A stretch of DNA of 64,000 nucleotides from Streptomyces lienomycini (GCF_027947595.1 NZ_CP116257.1:3968001-4032000), one strand, 5' to 3'; counted from the stretch's first letter, positions 9,317 through 19,000 are shown. Notes: generated from the sequence alone by a model not told the origin. A program made the numbers and translations.

Positions 9317-10033
9317 ATGTCCCTGTACGTGCTCGTTCACGGTGCTTGGCACGGCGGTGCCTGCTGGGACCGGACAGTCCCGCTGCTGGAGTCCGCCGGG
9401 CACCAGGTGCACGCCCCGTCCTTGACCGGTCTTGGGGACCGTGCGCACCTGCTCGGCCCCGAAGTGGGGCTCGACACACATGTCGAAGAGGTCGTCGGTC
9501 TCATCCTCGCCGAAGACCTCACCGAGGTGATCCTGGTGGGGCACAGCTATGCGGGGATGATCGTGTCGGCGGTAACCGATCGTGTCCCCGAGCGAATCTC
9601 CCACGCGCTCTACGTCGAAGCTCTGGTGCCTGCGGACGGCGAGAGCGCGGCCGACGTGCTCCCGGTCTACCAGGCCGAGTTCATGATCCAGCTCGCGGAG
9701 AGCTCCGGCGACGGCTGGCGTATCCCCCCGCTGCCCGAACTGCCGCCTCCTGCGGGCTTGTTCGGGGTCACCGACCCGGACGACGTGGCATGGTTGCGCG
9801 GCACTCTGTCCGACCAGCCGCTGCGAACCCTTCAGCAGCCGGTCCGCCTGGTGAACCCGGCGGCCGACGGGGTTCCTCGCACACACATCCACTGTGCCGG
9901 AGGGGAGCGGCGTGCCGTTCCCCCGCTCCAGCCCAACGGAGAACCCGCGGTGGTGTGGGAGCTGGACACGGGCCACGACTGCATGATCACCGACCCGGAG
10001 GGCCTTACCGCACTGCTCCTCAGGATTCCGTGA
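9317..10033 (+). CDS. Alpha/beta fold hydrolase (EstC/methylesterase type)
   Basis: The product has 238 residues starting at an ATG after AAGAGGAAACTCC. Diagnostic segments are YVLVHGAWHGGACWDRTVPLLE (oxyanion strand), VILVGHSYAGMIVSAV (nucleophile Ser), and ELDTGHDCMITDPE near the end (His). The compact size and HGAWHG start match small actinobacterial esterases related to plant methylesterases and hydroxynitrile lyases. It follows the XRE/MmyB regulator gene and probably shares its control. The true substrate cannot be read from the sequence. Confidence 0.87.
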   Translation: MSLYVLVHGAWHGGACWDRTVPLLESAGHQVHAPSLTGLGDRAHLLGPEVGLDTHVEEVVGLILAEDLTEVILVGHSYAGMIVSAVTDRVPERISHALYVEALVPADGESAADVLPVYQAEFMIQLAESSGDGWRIPPLPELPPPAGLFGVTDPDDVAWLRGTLSDQPLRTLQQPVRLVNPAADGVPRTHIHCAGGERRAVPPLQPNGEPAVVWELDTGHDCMITDPEGLTALLLRIP

Positions 10034-10079
10034 CGGACGGGCGGTGACTGGGCGGACGCGCCCCCGACGGGACCGCTGG

Positions 10080-10541
10080 TCACCGTGACCGGATGGGAAA
10101 CTCGGGGGTGCTCTTGATCGTCTTCATGGTGAACTGCGAGTGGGTGCGTGCCACCCCGGGCAGGTCGGTGAGGCCGGCCATGTAGAAGCGCTCGTAGGCA
10201 TCGAGGTCGGGCACGGCGATCCACAGCAGGTAGTCGGGCTGGCCGAACATCCGCAGGCAGTTCGCGACCTCGTCGAGTTCGCCGACCGCGGCCTCGAACG
10301 CCTCGGTGGTGGCTCTGTCCTGCACGGCCATCTCGACGTGCAGCAGCACCTGGAACCCGCGGCCGACGGCGGCCGGCTCGACCGTCGCGCGGTAGCCGGT
10401 GATCACACCACTGTTCTCCAGTTGCCTCACCCGGCGCAGACACGGGGAGGGAGACAGGCCTACGAGATCGGCCAGCTCGGTGTTGGCGAGACGTCCGTTC
10501 TCCATCAAGTGCGCGAGAATTGCGCGATCGGTCTTGTCCAT
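10080..10541 (-). CDS. Lrp/AsnC family transcriptional regulator
   Basis: The product has 153 residues from the ATG at 10541 (MDKTDRAILAHLMENGRLAN). The N-terminal winged helix reads TELADLVGLSPSPCLRRVRQLENSGVITGYRA. The C-terminal RAM domain includes FQVLLHVEM, VGELDEVANCLRMFGQPDYLLWIAVPDLDAYERF and the late hydrophobic tail THSQFTMKTIK. Such octameric regulators sense amino acids or related small molecules. It lies convergent with the hydrolase gene and has no obvious operon partner. Confidence 0.92.
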   Translation of the reverse strand: MDKTDRAILAHLMENGRLANTELADLVGLSPSPCLRRVRQLENSGVITGYRATVEPAAVGRGFQVLLHVEMAVQDRATTEAFEAAVGELDEVANCLRMFGQPDYLLWIAVPDLDAYERFYMAGLTDLPGVARTHSQFTMKTIKSTPEFPIRSR

Positions 10542-10700
10542 GGCACAGAATACCAACGGCTCTGACGCCAGACCCCACGACGTGGCATGGCAACCGGCCG
10601 GACCCGGGCCCGCCAGTGACCCCGGCTGCGAGGCGGTCTTCGCCCGACAGCAGGAGCACAGGGTGATGACCGCCTCGCGTGAACGCCCGCCCGCTGCTGG

Positions 10701-11174
10701 TCAGACCCGGTTCTCGGCCTGGAACATCCAGCTCTGGTGCTCCAGATCCGCCGTGAGTCCGATGAGGAGGTCCTCGGTGACGACATCCACCGGACCGACC
10801 TCGACGATGCGCTCACGCAGCCTCTCGGTCACCGCGGAGAGTGCGTGCACCAAGGACGCGACGGCATCGCTGTCCTTGGTCCAGCCCGACGGAAAGGAGG
10901 GCACGCCGCTGGTTGCGGCTATGGTCGCGGCCCGTCCGTCCGGGCTGACGCCCATGGCGGCCGCGCGTTCGGCCACCGTGTCCGCGTGGTTCCGAGCGAT
11001 GGTGGCGGCCTCGTCGAGCTGGACGTGAACCGAACGGAATCGCGGGCCGCACAGGTTCCAGTGGGCCTGCTTGGCCACCAGGGACAGGTCGAGAAGGTCG
11101 GCCAGAGTCGCCTGCAGCGCCGCACCCGCGGTCTCGCGGTCGCGCTCCGGCAGAGAGTTGTTGATGACTGGCAT
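10701..11174 (-). CDS. dps: Dps family DNA-binding ferritin-like protein
   Basis: The product has 157 residues, the usual size, and starts at an ATG behind GAAAGGACC. The ferroxidase signature KQAHWNLCGPRFRSVHVQLDEAATIARNHAD holds the His, Asp and Glu ligands that build the intersubunit iron site. The end DVVTEDLLIGLTADLEHQSWMFQA is also characteristic. The protein forms dodecamers that oxidise and store iron and shield the nucleoid under oxidative stress. The N-terminus is short with no Lys-rich DNA-binding tail, so DNA binding may be weak. Confidence 0.92.
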   Translation of the reverse strand: MPVINNSLPERDRETAGAALQATLADLLDLSLVAKQAHWNLCGPRFRSVHVQLDEAATIARNHADTVAERAAAMGVSPDGRAATIAATSGVPSFPSGWTKDSDAVASLVHALSAVTERLRERIVEVGPVDVVTEDLLIGLTADLEHQSWMFQAENRV

Positions 11175-11481
11175 GGAAGACCGGTCCTTTCGTGAGTGGT
11201 GGGGTGGGGCGTTGTGAGCCCGAGGCTAGGAACGGCGGGAGCCCCCCGTGGGTTCAGCTCGTCCGGTACGTGATCGCGGAGCAGACATGTGAGTGGCCTG
11301 GCGGCCAAAGGCTCCGACCAAGAGGACAGTGAATGCGTGAAAGTTGCGCGATCGACCATTCGCTTGGCACAGAGCGCTAATGCAACCGGCTCGAAAGGGC
11401 ATACTTGCCATCGTGTGCGGCGGCTTCACGGCTACTTTGGCCGGACAAGGCGAAGACAACCGCGAAGCCCTGGAGACGCTG

Positions 11482-12936
11482 ATGCCCCAAAAGCCGCTGC
11501 TCGGACTGACCCGGGACGAGCGCGAGGCCGCCGGCCGGCTGCTGAACGCCTTCTTCCACGACTACGAGGAGTCCGTCGCCCGGCGCCCGCTCGTTCCCGA
11601 GGTGGACCGGGAGGTTCTCTCCGGCCTGCTGGAAACTCCGTTCCCCGACCAGGGCATCGGCGTCGAAGGGGTCTTCCACGAGATCAAGGAGAAGATCCTC
11701 CCCAACTCGACCACCGTGGCCCACCCGAGGTTCCTCGCCTACGTGCAGGGTCCGCCCAACGGAATCGCCCCCTACGCCGAGGCAATCGCCGCCACCATCA
11801 ACCAGAACTGCAACTTCTGGCAGCTCTCGCCGGCCGCGAGCGTGGTCGAGCGCTCCGTCATCAGGTGGCTGGGCGGGCTCTTCGGGTACGGCGACGAGGC
11901 GGGCGGGATCCTCACCGGCGGCGGCTCGATCGCCACCCTCAACGCCCTCACCACCGCCCTGCACGTCCGGCGCCCGCACTTTCGCGAGCAGGGCCTGCAG
12001 ACGACCGGGCCCCAGCTGGTCGTGTACACATCCGTGGAAGCGCACCGCTCCGTCGACAAGGCGGCCGCGATCCTGGGCATCGGCCTGGACAACGTCCGGC
12101 ACATCCCCACCGACGACCAGTACCGCATGCGTGTCGACCTGCTGGAGGAGACCGTCCGCGCCGACCGGGCGGCCGGACTGGATCCCTTCTGCGCCGTCGC
12201 CACCCCGGGAACGGTCACCAGCGGCTCCATCGACCCGATCGACGCCGTCGCGGACGTGTGCGCACGCGAGGACCTGTGGCTGCACCTCGACGGGGCCTAC
12301 GGTGCGCTGTTCGTCCTGTCCGAACGCAAGCGCGCGGCATTCGAGGCGTGCCACCGCGCGGACTCCATCGCCCTCGACCCGCACAAGCTGCTGTTCGCCC
12401 CCCTGGAGGCGGGCTGCCTGCTGGTCCGCGACCGCACCCGACTGGCACGGGCCTACGCGTTCTCCGCCTCGTACATCGCCGCGGACGAAGACCCCCTGAT
12501 GGTCGACTACATGGACTACGGCCCCCAGCTGTCCCGCAGCTTCAAGGCACTCAAGATATGGAGCGCCCTGCAGACCTTCGGTGTGGACACCTTCCGGGCC
12601 GTGACCGACCACGTGCTCGACCTCGCCCAGTACCTCGCCGACCTCGTCGAAGCCGCTCCGGACCTGGAACTCATGGCGTCCCCGTCGCTGACCGCCGTCT
12701 GCCTGCGGATCAAGGGGGCCACCGAGGCCGACCACACGGCCGTACTCGCCGAGCTGATCGAGGACGGCACCGCCCTCCTCGGCCCCGCGCGGCTCGCCGG
12801 CCGACACGGCATCCGGGCCTGCGTCACCAACTACCGCACCACCCGCGACGACATCGAACTGATCGTCACCCGCCTGTCCGACATCGCCCGCGCCGGTCAC
12901 GGAAAGGACATCGGCACCCCGGAGATGGCCCGGTGA
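11482..12936 (+). CDS. PLP-dependent group II decarboxylase (aromatic-L-amino-acid type)
   Basis: The product has 484 residues from the ATG at 11482 behind GGAGACGCTG; the frame is open further upstream without family similarity. Group II features are NSTTVAHPRFLAYVQGPPNG, the cofactor-stacking region GGILTGGGSIATLNALTTAL, the Asp of LWLHLDGAYGALF and the Schiff-base lysine in SIALDPHKLLFAPLEAGCLLV. The family decarboxylates aromatic amino acids, glutamate or diaminobutyrate, or acts as an aldehyde synthase. Specificity is not readable, though the length and N-terminal helices favour the aromatic branch. The gene stands alone; the downstream strand is filled with transposase remnants. Confidence 0.88.
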   Translation: MPQKPLLGLTRDEREAAGRLLNAFFHDYEESVARRPLVPEVDREVLSGLLETPFPDQGIGVEGVFHEIKEKILPNSTTVAHPRFLAYVQGPPNGIAPYAEAIAATINQNCNFWQLSPAASVVERSVIRWLGGLFGYGDEAGGILTGGGSIATLNALTTALHVRRPHFREQGLQTTGPQLVVYTSVEAHRSVDKAAAILGIGLDNVRHIPTDDQYRMRVDLLEETVRADRAAGLDPFCAVATPGTVTSGSIDPIDAVADVCAREDLWLHLDGAYGALFVLSERKRAAFEACHRADSIALDPHKLLFAPLEAGCLLVRDRTRLARAYAFSASYIAADEDPLMVDYMDYGPQLSRSFKALKIWSALQTFGVDTFRAVTDHVLDLAQYLADLVEAAPDLELMASPSLTAVCLRIKGATEADHTAVLAELIEDGTALLGPARLAGRHGIRACVTNYRTTRDDIELIVTRLSDIARAGHGKDIGTPEMAR

Positions 12937-13059
12937 ACGACACACGCCGATCCACGTAAGCCCCCGGTACCCACGGTGTCCGCCCCTGCCCGGCCCACGG
13001 CCTGCGGAGGCATGGAGGAGGGTGCACCCCACATGACCTCTGCGGCAGGTCGACACGGA

Positions 13060-13431
13060 AAGGCCTCCGACCGGTCGCTCTTGCCGCGCTTGCGGCGGAT
13101 GGCGCGGTCGGGCTGGTTGACCTCGACGACCTGGACGCTCGCTCTCCCGGCTCAGGAACGCGTGCGAGGGCCGCTCCGTAGGATCCGGCGCATGCCACAC
13201 CAGCTCGATGCAGGGCGCCGAAAGAGTGTGCCCAGGACAGGAGTTGACGGCATCCAGCACCGGTGGCCGGGAGGGAACTCCTGGTGGGCCAGGAACGACG
13301 CTTTGAGCACGGTGATCACGGCGGCGACATGCACGTCCTTGTGGGTGTCCACTCCCAGGATCACATCTTCTAGCAGCGGTTCTTCCGGCTGTGCGGGCAG
13401 AGTCGGCTGGGGCATGCTGGCGATGGTCACG
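13060..13431 (-). pseudogene. IS110 family transposase, N-terminal remnant
   Basis: Reverse translation from a GTG at 13431 gives MPQPTLPAQPEEPL then VILGVDTHKDVHVAAVITVL, the DEDD-domain start of IS110 transposases. After a frame change, CAGSYGAALAR and VEVNQPDRAIRRKRGK follow, which are the next conserved blocks. The central and C-terminal regions are missing. At least two frameshifts are needed to read these blocks, so it is inactive. It sits directly against the truncated IS630 gene. Confidence 0.75.
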
Positions 13432-13469
13432 CGGCTCCTCCATCGGCACGGGGCTGTGGCCGGCCGACG

Positions 13470-14076
13470 TCGGGCCGATCGGACGCGGATCACGGGGGTG
13501 TGTCCGCGGCGCGACCAGGTGCGAGTGGTCGGCGGCGTCATCGCGAATCCGGCCTCGTCCTGAAGACGAGCCAGGCATCGAGCGCCGCCATGGTCCCTCC
13601 ACGTGGGACCAGGTCTCCTTCACCGAGCCGGCCACCGCGGTCTCGTCCCGCTCGATTGCCCGCAGGGCAGGACCTCACAGCTCCAGCCGTGCCGCTTGAG
13701 AAGGGCGGCAACCCCTCGCACGGGGCAGCTCTTGCGGAACCGGCGCCCGATCAGCGTCTTGATCCGCGACAGGGCCCAGGTCTGCTCCGGCCAGCCGTGC
13801 GCCACCGCCCCCTTGGCCAGCTCCCGCTCGAGCACGGCGAACAGCTCGTCACTGAGCAGCGGCAGCGATGCCGGGCCCTTGGAGGCCAGGGCCCGGGGCC
13901 CGTCCTGCGACCAGGCTCTGCGCCCACCGCTGAACCGACCGGACGCTGACCCGCAGGTCGTGCGCAATGACCGGGTTCTCATCGCCCTGGGCGAACCGCT
14001 CGGCCACCTCGATCCTCAACTGATCGCGAAAGGCCCGCCGTTCGTCGGTCAGTCCGCCCCCTCGCACATACCGCAT
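13470..14076 (-). pseudogene. IS630 family transposase remnant
   Basis: The remnant starts at the ATG at 14076 with MRYVRGGGLTDERRAFRDQL and an N-terminal winged helix (VIAHDLRVSVRSVQRW). After one frameshift it continues LSDELFAVLERELAKGAVAHGW and LIGRRFRKSCPVRGVAALLKRHGW. In a third frame VKETWSHVEGP and then MTPPTTRTWSRRGHTP mark the start of the DDE domain. The rest is lost at about 13470, where IS110 sequence begins. It is a multiply frameshifted, truncated copy. Confidence 0.75.
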
Positions 14077-14367
14077 ACGGTCGGCATACCCCAGGGACCA
14101 TGAGACGTCAGCCCTTACGACACCACGCTTTGAAGGTCAGTAACGTGCACAGCGTCGACAACGGGGACCCCAAAGAGCTGGTCCGGCATGGTTGCGAGGC
14201 ACTGTCGCTCCGCTGCGACCAGGCGTATGGCGCGGGTGCTGGATCTTGAGCGCGGAAGTGGACACGACAACGTGGTCGCAAACGCGCGGGCCACGGGGGA
14301 GCCGCAGCTCGCGGCCGTACTGGCCGCGAGCCTTGTCGGGCGTCGCCGGTACGGCTGGCGGCCGGGC

Positions 14368-16614
14368 TCAGTCACGCCCCGAAACGGTCTCGGCGCGCCG
14401 GACAAGTTCCCTGAGCCGTTCGCCGAGTTGGTCGGAGCCCGGGGCTGGTTCCGAGCCTGCCACACCCTCCCACCATTGTGCTGATGCCACGTCACCAAGG
14501 TCGGCGGACACGGCTGCGGCCACGCCCGCCAAGTGTGTCCGCGGCCTCTCGTCCTGCAGAGGGGAGAGCTCGGCGGCGGCGGCAAGCATCACGGCGGCGT
14601 CGTCCAGGCGTCCTTCGCTGCGGGCGGCTTGCGCGCACTCCGCGAGGACCGCCGGGACCGAGAACTCACTGCCCAGCTTCCGCGCCGTGTCCGCCGCGGT
14701 CCGCCAGTGTCGCGCCGCCGCGGCCCGGTCGCCGCGCAACAGCGCACCGTCGCCGTAACCGATAGGCACGTTTACGGCCGTCCACACGTCGCGCTCCACA
14801 TCAAGGCGCTTCTTCATCAAAACCTCTGCCCTGGCCAGCAGAGTCTGTGAACCGTCGAAGTCCTCCAGGCGCAACGCTGCCGCCGACGCGAAGATCGCCG
14901 CTTCCGCGGCCAGCGATGTGTCGTCGATCCGCTCGGCAAGACGCATCGCCCGCTCCGCGGTGGTGAACAGATCCGCGGCTACACGATTGGACCCGGCGCG
15001 CGCCATCAGCCAGCGGGCCCGCCCATGTTCGCTCAGGTCGTCCTCATGCAGGCGGTTGGTCCAGGCGAGGGTTTCGTGGGTGTGCCCGGTCATCCACAGC
15101 GGCAGCCACACCCACCACAACAGCTCGGCGGCGGCGTTGTACTGGCCGGTTTCAACGAGGTGGTCGAAGCCGAGCCGCAGCACATGGCGGTCGGTCTCGA
15201 CCCGCTCGACCGCCGCCATGTCGCCCCGGCCCCGGATCCGTGCACCGTGTTCGCGTCCCGCCCGCAGGGCCCATCGGGCCACGCCTCGACGCACGTTTTC
15301 CTGGCCGGCGGGTTCAAGGGTCTCGACGGCGCGGCGGATCGGTTCCAGCAGCCGGTACCGCGTGACCGGCCCCGCGTCGTCGGCGCGAGCGACCAGGGAG
15401 TGCTCGATCAGCTCGGCGAGCGCTCCCACCGCTCCCACCGCTCCCACCGCATCCGCCGCATCCGGCGCGTCCGCCGCATCCGGCGCGTCCGCCGCGTCCG
15501 GCGCGGCGATCGCGTCGACGGTATCGAGGGAGAAGCTGCCAGGCAGCACGGAGAGCCGAGGGAGCAGGCGCTGGGCCGCGGGGCTGAGCATCTGGCAGCT
15601 CCACTCCACGGTGGCCGCCATGGTGCGTTGCCGCGCCGGCAGGTCCTGTGGGCCGGCCACGGGCAATTCCGTGAGCGTGTCGATCCGCTCAAGCAGCGCC
15701 GGGGGCCCCAGCCGGGCCGCTGCGGCGGCCATGAGTTCGATGGCCAGGGGCAGCCCGTCGGTCGGTCGGCACAGCTGCGTGACGGCACTGTCGTCTCCCC
15801 TCCCCATGGGCGGTGCCCCGGCGGCGGCCAGCCGCTCGCCGAAGAGCTGCTCCGCCGCGCTCGGACCGAGCGGGGCGATACGTATCTCACGTTCCCGGCG
15901 TACGCGCAGCGGGACCCGGCTGGTGGCAAGGATCACCGTGTCGGGGGAGGCCGTGAGCAGCTCGGCCAGGTGGGGGCCGAAGGCTGTGACACGCTCCAGG
16001 TTGTCGAGCACGAGCAGGGCCGACGTCCCGGCGAGATGCTCCGCGAGGCCGGTCACGGTGTCGGCGGCACAGGCCGCCGCGTGGGCCACGGCCGCGAGGG
16101 CGTCGTCGGGTTCAGCGGTGTCGGTGAGGTCGGCGAAGTACACGGCGCCCGGGCGCTCGGCGGCCAGCACATCAGCGGCTACCAGGGCGACGGTGGTCTT
16201 GCCCACCCCGCCCGGACCGGTGAGCGTCACCAGCCGGCCCGGCGCAGTGCCCAGGACGTCGACGATTTCCGCGACCTCGTCGTCACGGCCGACCACCTCG
16301 ACGCTCGACGGCGACGGCGTGCGGGGCGTCCGTTTGCGGGACGGCATTTCGAGCGCCACGTTCCCGGCCCGCCCCAGGGAGGACAGCAGCGCCATGCGGT
16401 CGGCCTCCCGGAGCTGCAGCGCTCTGGCCAGCATCCGCACGGTGTGCGGCTGGGGCTGGGCCCGTCGCCCGCGTTCCAGCGAGCTGACCGCATCGACGGA
16501 CAGCCTGGCGGCGGCGGCCAGTTCCTGCTGGGTCAGCGACCTCGCCTCCCGTAAATCCCGCAAGAGCGCAGCGAAGCTGATCGCCTTTCGTGCCGGTCCT
16601 GCTGAATCGTTCAC
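14368..16614 (-). CDS. XRE-family HTH fused to STAND/NB-ARC ATPase and helical repeats
   Basis: About 748 residues are encoded from the GTG at 16614 (VNDSAGPARKAISFAALLRD); an ATG at 16689 would give a longer form that overlaps the palindrome. Residues about 12-70 are an XRE helix-turn-helix (SLTQQELAAAARLSVDAVSSLERGRR). The NTPase shows Walker A LTGPGGVGKTT, Walker B SALLVLDNLE and the sensor-like ILATSRVPLRV. A low-complexity Ala/Asp/Gly-Val linker (DNA 15421-15510) separates it from a TPR-like helical region with TAERAMRLAERIDD and LLARAEVLMKK. STAND regulators switch on a target after ligand binding and ATP-driven assembly. It is divergent from the NTF2/SRPBCC fusion at 16745, its probable target. 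Confidence 0.85.
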   Translation of the reverse strand: MNDSAGPARKAISFAALLRDLREARSLTQQELAAAARLSVDAVSSLERGRRAQPQPHTVRMLARALQLREADRMALLSSLGRAGNVALEMPSRKRTPRTPSPSSVEVVGRDDEVAEIVDVLGTAPGRLVTLTGPGGVGKTTVALVAADVLAAERPGAVYFADLTDTAEPDDALAAVAHAAACAADTVTGLAEHLAGTSALLVLDNLERVTAFGPHLAELLTASPDTVILATSRVPLRVRREREIRIAPLGPSAAEQLFGERLAAAGAPPMGRGDDSAVTQLCRPTDGLPLAIELMAAAAARLGPPALLERIDTLTELPVAGPQDLPARQRTMAATVEWSCQMLSPAAQRLLPRLSVLPGSFSLDTVDAIAAPDAADAPDAADAPDAADAVGAVGAVGALAELIEHSLVARADDAGPVTRYRLLEPIRRAVETLEPAGQENVRRGVARWALRAGREHGARIRGRGDMAAVERVETDRHVLRLGFDHLVETGQYNAAAELLWWVWLPLWMTGHTHETLAWTNRLHEDDLSEHGRARWLMARAGSNRVAADLFTTAERAMRLAERIDDTSLAAEAAIFASAAALRLEDFDGSQTLLARAEVLMKKRLDVERDVWTAVNVPIGYGDGALLRGDRAAAARHWRTAADTARKLGSEFSVPAVLAECAQAARSEGRLDDAAVMLAAAAELSPLQDERPRTHLAGVAAAVSADLGDVASAQWWEGVAGSEPAPGSDQLGERLRELVRRAETVSGRD
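15421..15510. repeat. In-frame tandem repeat inside the STAND regulator gene
   Basis: About 90 bases consist of repeats of CTCCCACCG followed by GCATCCGGCGCGTCC-like units. On the coding strand they give (APDAAD)n followed by (VGA)n. The units keep the frame, so copy-number change would lengthen or shorten a linker between the ATPase and the helical region without breaking the gene. Confidence 0.75.
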
Positions 16615-16645
16615 GATGCCGATTATGGCCCCCGGGTCCGGGCGG

Positions 16646-16685
16646 CTGTCCGGGCGTTGTCCCGGCAGTGTCCGGTTGTCGGACA
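16646..16685. promoter_or_regulatory. Pair of inverted repeats between divergent STAND regulator and fusion gene
   Basis: TGTCCG-GTTGT-CGGACA (16669-16685) is a perfect 6-bp inverted repeat. It is preceded by an imperfect one, CTGTCCGGG...CCCGGCAG (16646-16667). The shared TGTCCGG half-site and the location between divergent starts suggest operators for the XRE-STAND protein. Confidence 0.5.
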
Positions 16686-16744
16686 GCACCTCCGATATTC
16701 ATGATCGACATGACAGGACGAACCACCGCTAGGAGATCCAGGCC

Positions 16745-17566
16745 ATGCTCCCTCAGGCCCTTCAATCACTGCGCGACGCGATCAACTCCCATGTCCCGGA
16801 ACGGATCGCCGGCTGCTTCACCGAGGACTACGTCGCCGAACGACCTCTGCGACCGGCCGAAGGATTCATCGGTTCCGGCGAGGTCGCCGCGAACTGGACG
16901 AAGATCCTGGCGGGGCTGCCCGACCTCCATGCCGAGATCCTGCGCCACGCCCAGAACGGCGACGAATTGTGGTCGGAGTGGGAGTATCGAGGCACCGCCC
17001 CGACCGGGGGGACGGTTCTGCTGCGCGGGCCGGTCATCCTCACCACCCGCGATGAACGGATCGCCTGGGCCCGGTTCTACCCGGACCCGGTCACCATGGA
17101 GGACCCGACCCACACCACCGTCTCCCAGGTACTGGACGCACCGGCCGACCGGATCTTCGCCGTCCTCCGCGACCCCCGCCGCCACCCCGAACTCGACGTC
17201 ACCGGACGACTGCGGCGCGCCGAGATCTCCCAGCCGCTCGCCGCCGTCGGCGACACCTTCATGATGACCATGCACAGCGAGGAGCACGGCGACTACCGGA
17301 TCGAGAACCGCGTCGTCGCCTTCACCGAGAACCAGCTCCTCGGCTGGGCCCCCGGACAGCCCGGACAGCGCCCGTCCGGGCACCGCTTCACCTGGAAGCT
17401 CACGCCGACCGACGACGGTCGCACCGAGGTGACCCAGACCTACGACTGGGCAGCGGTCACACACCCGGCACAGCTGATGCGAATGCCGGTCGTCGCCGCC
17501 GACGAACTCGACACATCGCTGACCCGCCTGGCCGCGGCGCTGGCTGAACGAGCTCGTACGCGGTAG
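16745..17566 (+). CDS. SnoaL/NTF2-like domain fused to SRPBCC (polyketide cyclase-like) domain
   Basis: The product has 273 residues from an ATG behind AGGAGATCC. Residues 1-115 form an NTF2-like fold (LQSLRDAINSHVPERIAGCFTEDYVAE, then ELWSEWEYRG and ERIAWARFYPDPVTMED). Residues 125-270 form an SRPBCC/START-like domain (VSQVLDAPADRIFAVLRDPRRHPELD, HRFTWKLTPTDDGRTEVTQTYDW). Both folds are cup-shaped binding pockets for hydrophobic ligands; their fusion is uncommon. No catalytic residues can be assigned. The gene is divergent from the XRE-STAND regulator with palindromes between, so a ligand-responsive pair is likely. Confidence 0.82.
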   Translation: MLPQALQSLRDAINSHVPERIAGCFTEDYVAERPLRPAEGFIGSGEVAANWTKILAGLPDLHAEILRHAQNGDELWSEWEYRGTAPTGGTVLLRGPVILTTRDERIAWARFYPDPVTMEDPTHTTVSQVLDAPADRIFAVLRDPRRHPELDVTGRLRRAEISQPLAAVGDTFMMTMHSEEHGDYRIENRVVAFTENQLLGWAPGQPGQRPSGHRFTWKLTPTDDGRTEVTQTYDWAAVTHPAQLMRMPVVAADELDTSLTRLAAALAERARTR

Positions 17567-17623
17567 GCAGGGACGCGTCGAGGACGGCGGAGGGGCTCGG
17601 TCTTCACCTCTGCCGTGTCGGGG

Positions 17624-19000
17624 GACTGTAAATCGTTCGGTGTAACTCCCGATCATGGAGGATGCATCGATGAGCAGTGAGAACGTGGCTTAGCCCGAGG
17701 CTGTTGAGCCCTCGAAGACTGTGCCGGCGAAGGGGGCGGACGATCAGTTGATCGACGAGCTGGTGGGCCGGGCCCAGGCCGAGGGCTTGCAGTTGACCGG
17801 CGGGGGCGGGCTGTTCCAGCAGTTGACGAAGCGGCTGTTGGAGTCCGCCCTGGAAGGTGAGATCACTGATCATCCCGGCTATGACCAGCACGATCCAGCG
17901 GGCAAGGACGGCGGCAACTCACGCAACGGCACACGCTCCAAGACAGTCCTGACCGATGTCGGGCCGGTGGAGATCACCGTGCCCCGCGACCGCGACGGCT
18001 CCTTCGAGCCGAAGATCGTTCAAGAAGCGGCAGAAGCGCCTGACCGGCGTCGACGAGATGGTCATCTCGCCGGCCGCGAAGGGCCTGACCACCGGTGAAG
18101 TCCAGGCCCACCTGGCCGGGGTCTATGGCGCCGAGGTCTCCCGCCAGACCATCTCCACCATCACCGGCAAGATGCTGGAAGGCATGGCCGAATGGCAGAG
18201 CCGGCCCCTCGACCCGGTCTGTCCGGTCGTCTTCATCGACGCCATCCACGTGAAGATCCGCGACGGTGCGGTCGCCAACCGGCCCATTTACCTGGCCCTG
18301 GCCATCACCACCGAAGGCCGGCGGGAGATCCTCGGGCTGTGGGCCGGGGACGGCGGCGAGGGCGCCAAACACTGGCTGCACCTCCTCACCGAGATCAAGA
18401 ACCGCGGTGTGAACGACGTGCTGATGCTGGTCTGCGACGGGCTCAAGGGCCTGCCCGACGCGGTGGAGACCGTCTGGCCGCGGACCATCGTGCAGACCCG
18501 CGTCGTGCACCTGCTGCGGAACTCTTTCCGCTATGCCGCCCGCCAGGACTGGGACAAGATCGCCAGGCTCCTCAAGCCCGTCTGCACCGCGGCGACCGAG
18601 GAAGCCGCCCTGAAACGGTTCGCCGAGTTCGCCGACCCCTGGGGCAGGAAGTATCCGGCGAAGGTGAAGCTGTGGGAGCACGCGTGGGAGGAGTTCACTC
18701 CCTTCCTGCGGTTCGACACCGAGATCCGCCGCATCGTCTGCACCACCAACGCGATCGAGTCGGTCAACGCCCGTATCCGCCGGGCGGTCAAGGCCCGCGG
18801 CCACTTCCCCAACGAGCAGGCCGCCCTGAAATGCGTCTACATGACGATCATGTCTCTCGACCCCACCGGCAAGGGACAGGCCCGCTGGACCATGCACTGG
18901 AAGACCGCACTGAACGCCTTCGACATCACCTTCGACAGCCGCCTGGCGGCAGCCCGCCAGTAACCCCAACCACCCTGGCTACACCGCGCGCTTGACAGAC
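17624..19000. mobile_element. IS256 family insertion sequence, inactive copy
   Basis: The ends are related 23-base inverted repeats: GACTGTAAATCGTTCGGTGT at 17624 and, reading inward from 19000, GTCTGTCAAGCGCGCGGTGT. They share the CTGT...CGGTGTA pattern with the intact IS256 at 34484-35852. Element length is 1,377 bp, normal for the family. The transposase gene inside has a nonsense codon and a frameshift. Confidence 0.75.
17670..18963 (+). pseudogene. IS256 family transposase with stop codon and frameshift
   Basis: The frame starts with ATG AGC AGT GAG at 17670 but hits TAG at 17691. It then reads on through DDQLIDELVGRAQAEGLQLT and ITVPRDRDGSFEPKIV. There an extra T at about 18020 shifts the frame. 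The remainder to 18963 is intact: KRQKRLTGVDEMVISPAAKG, the catalytic Asp of CPVVFIDAIHVKIRDG, LMLVCDGLKGLPDAV (second Asp) and RRIVCTTNAIESVNARIR (Glu). These are the DDE blocks of IS256 transposases. The two lesions are independent, so the copy is dead unless complemented by the relative at 34520. Confidence 0.88.

Noticed and set aside
11377..13635. 752-codon minus-strand open frame
   Set aside because: It overlays the well-supported PLP decarboxylase and only its first part overlaps real IS630 debris.
14104..14367. Short frames between the IS630 remnant and the STAND gene
   Set aside because: They overlap each other on both strands and show no recognisable protein features.
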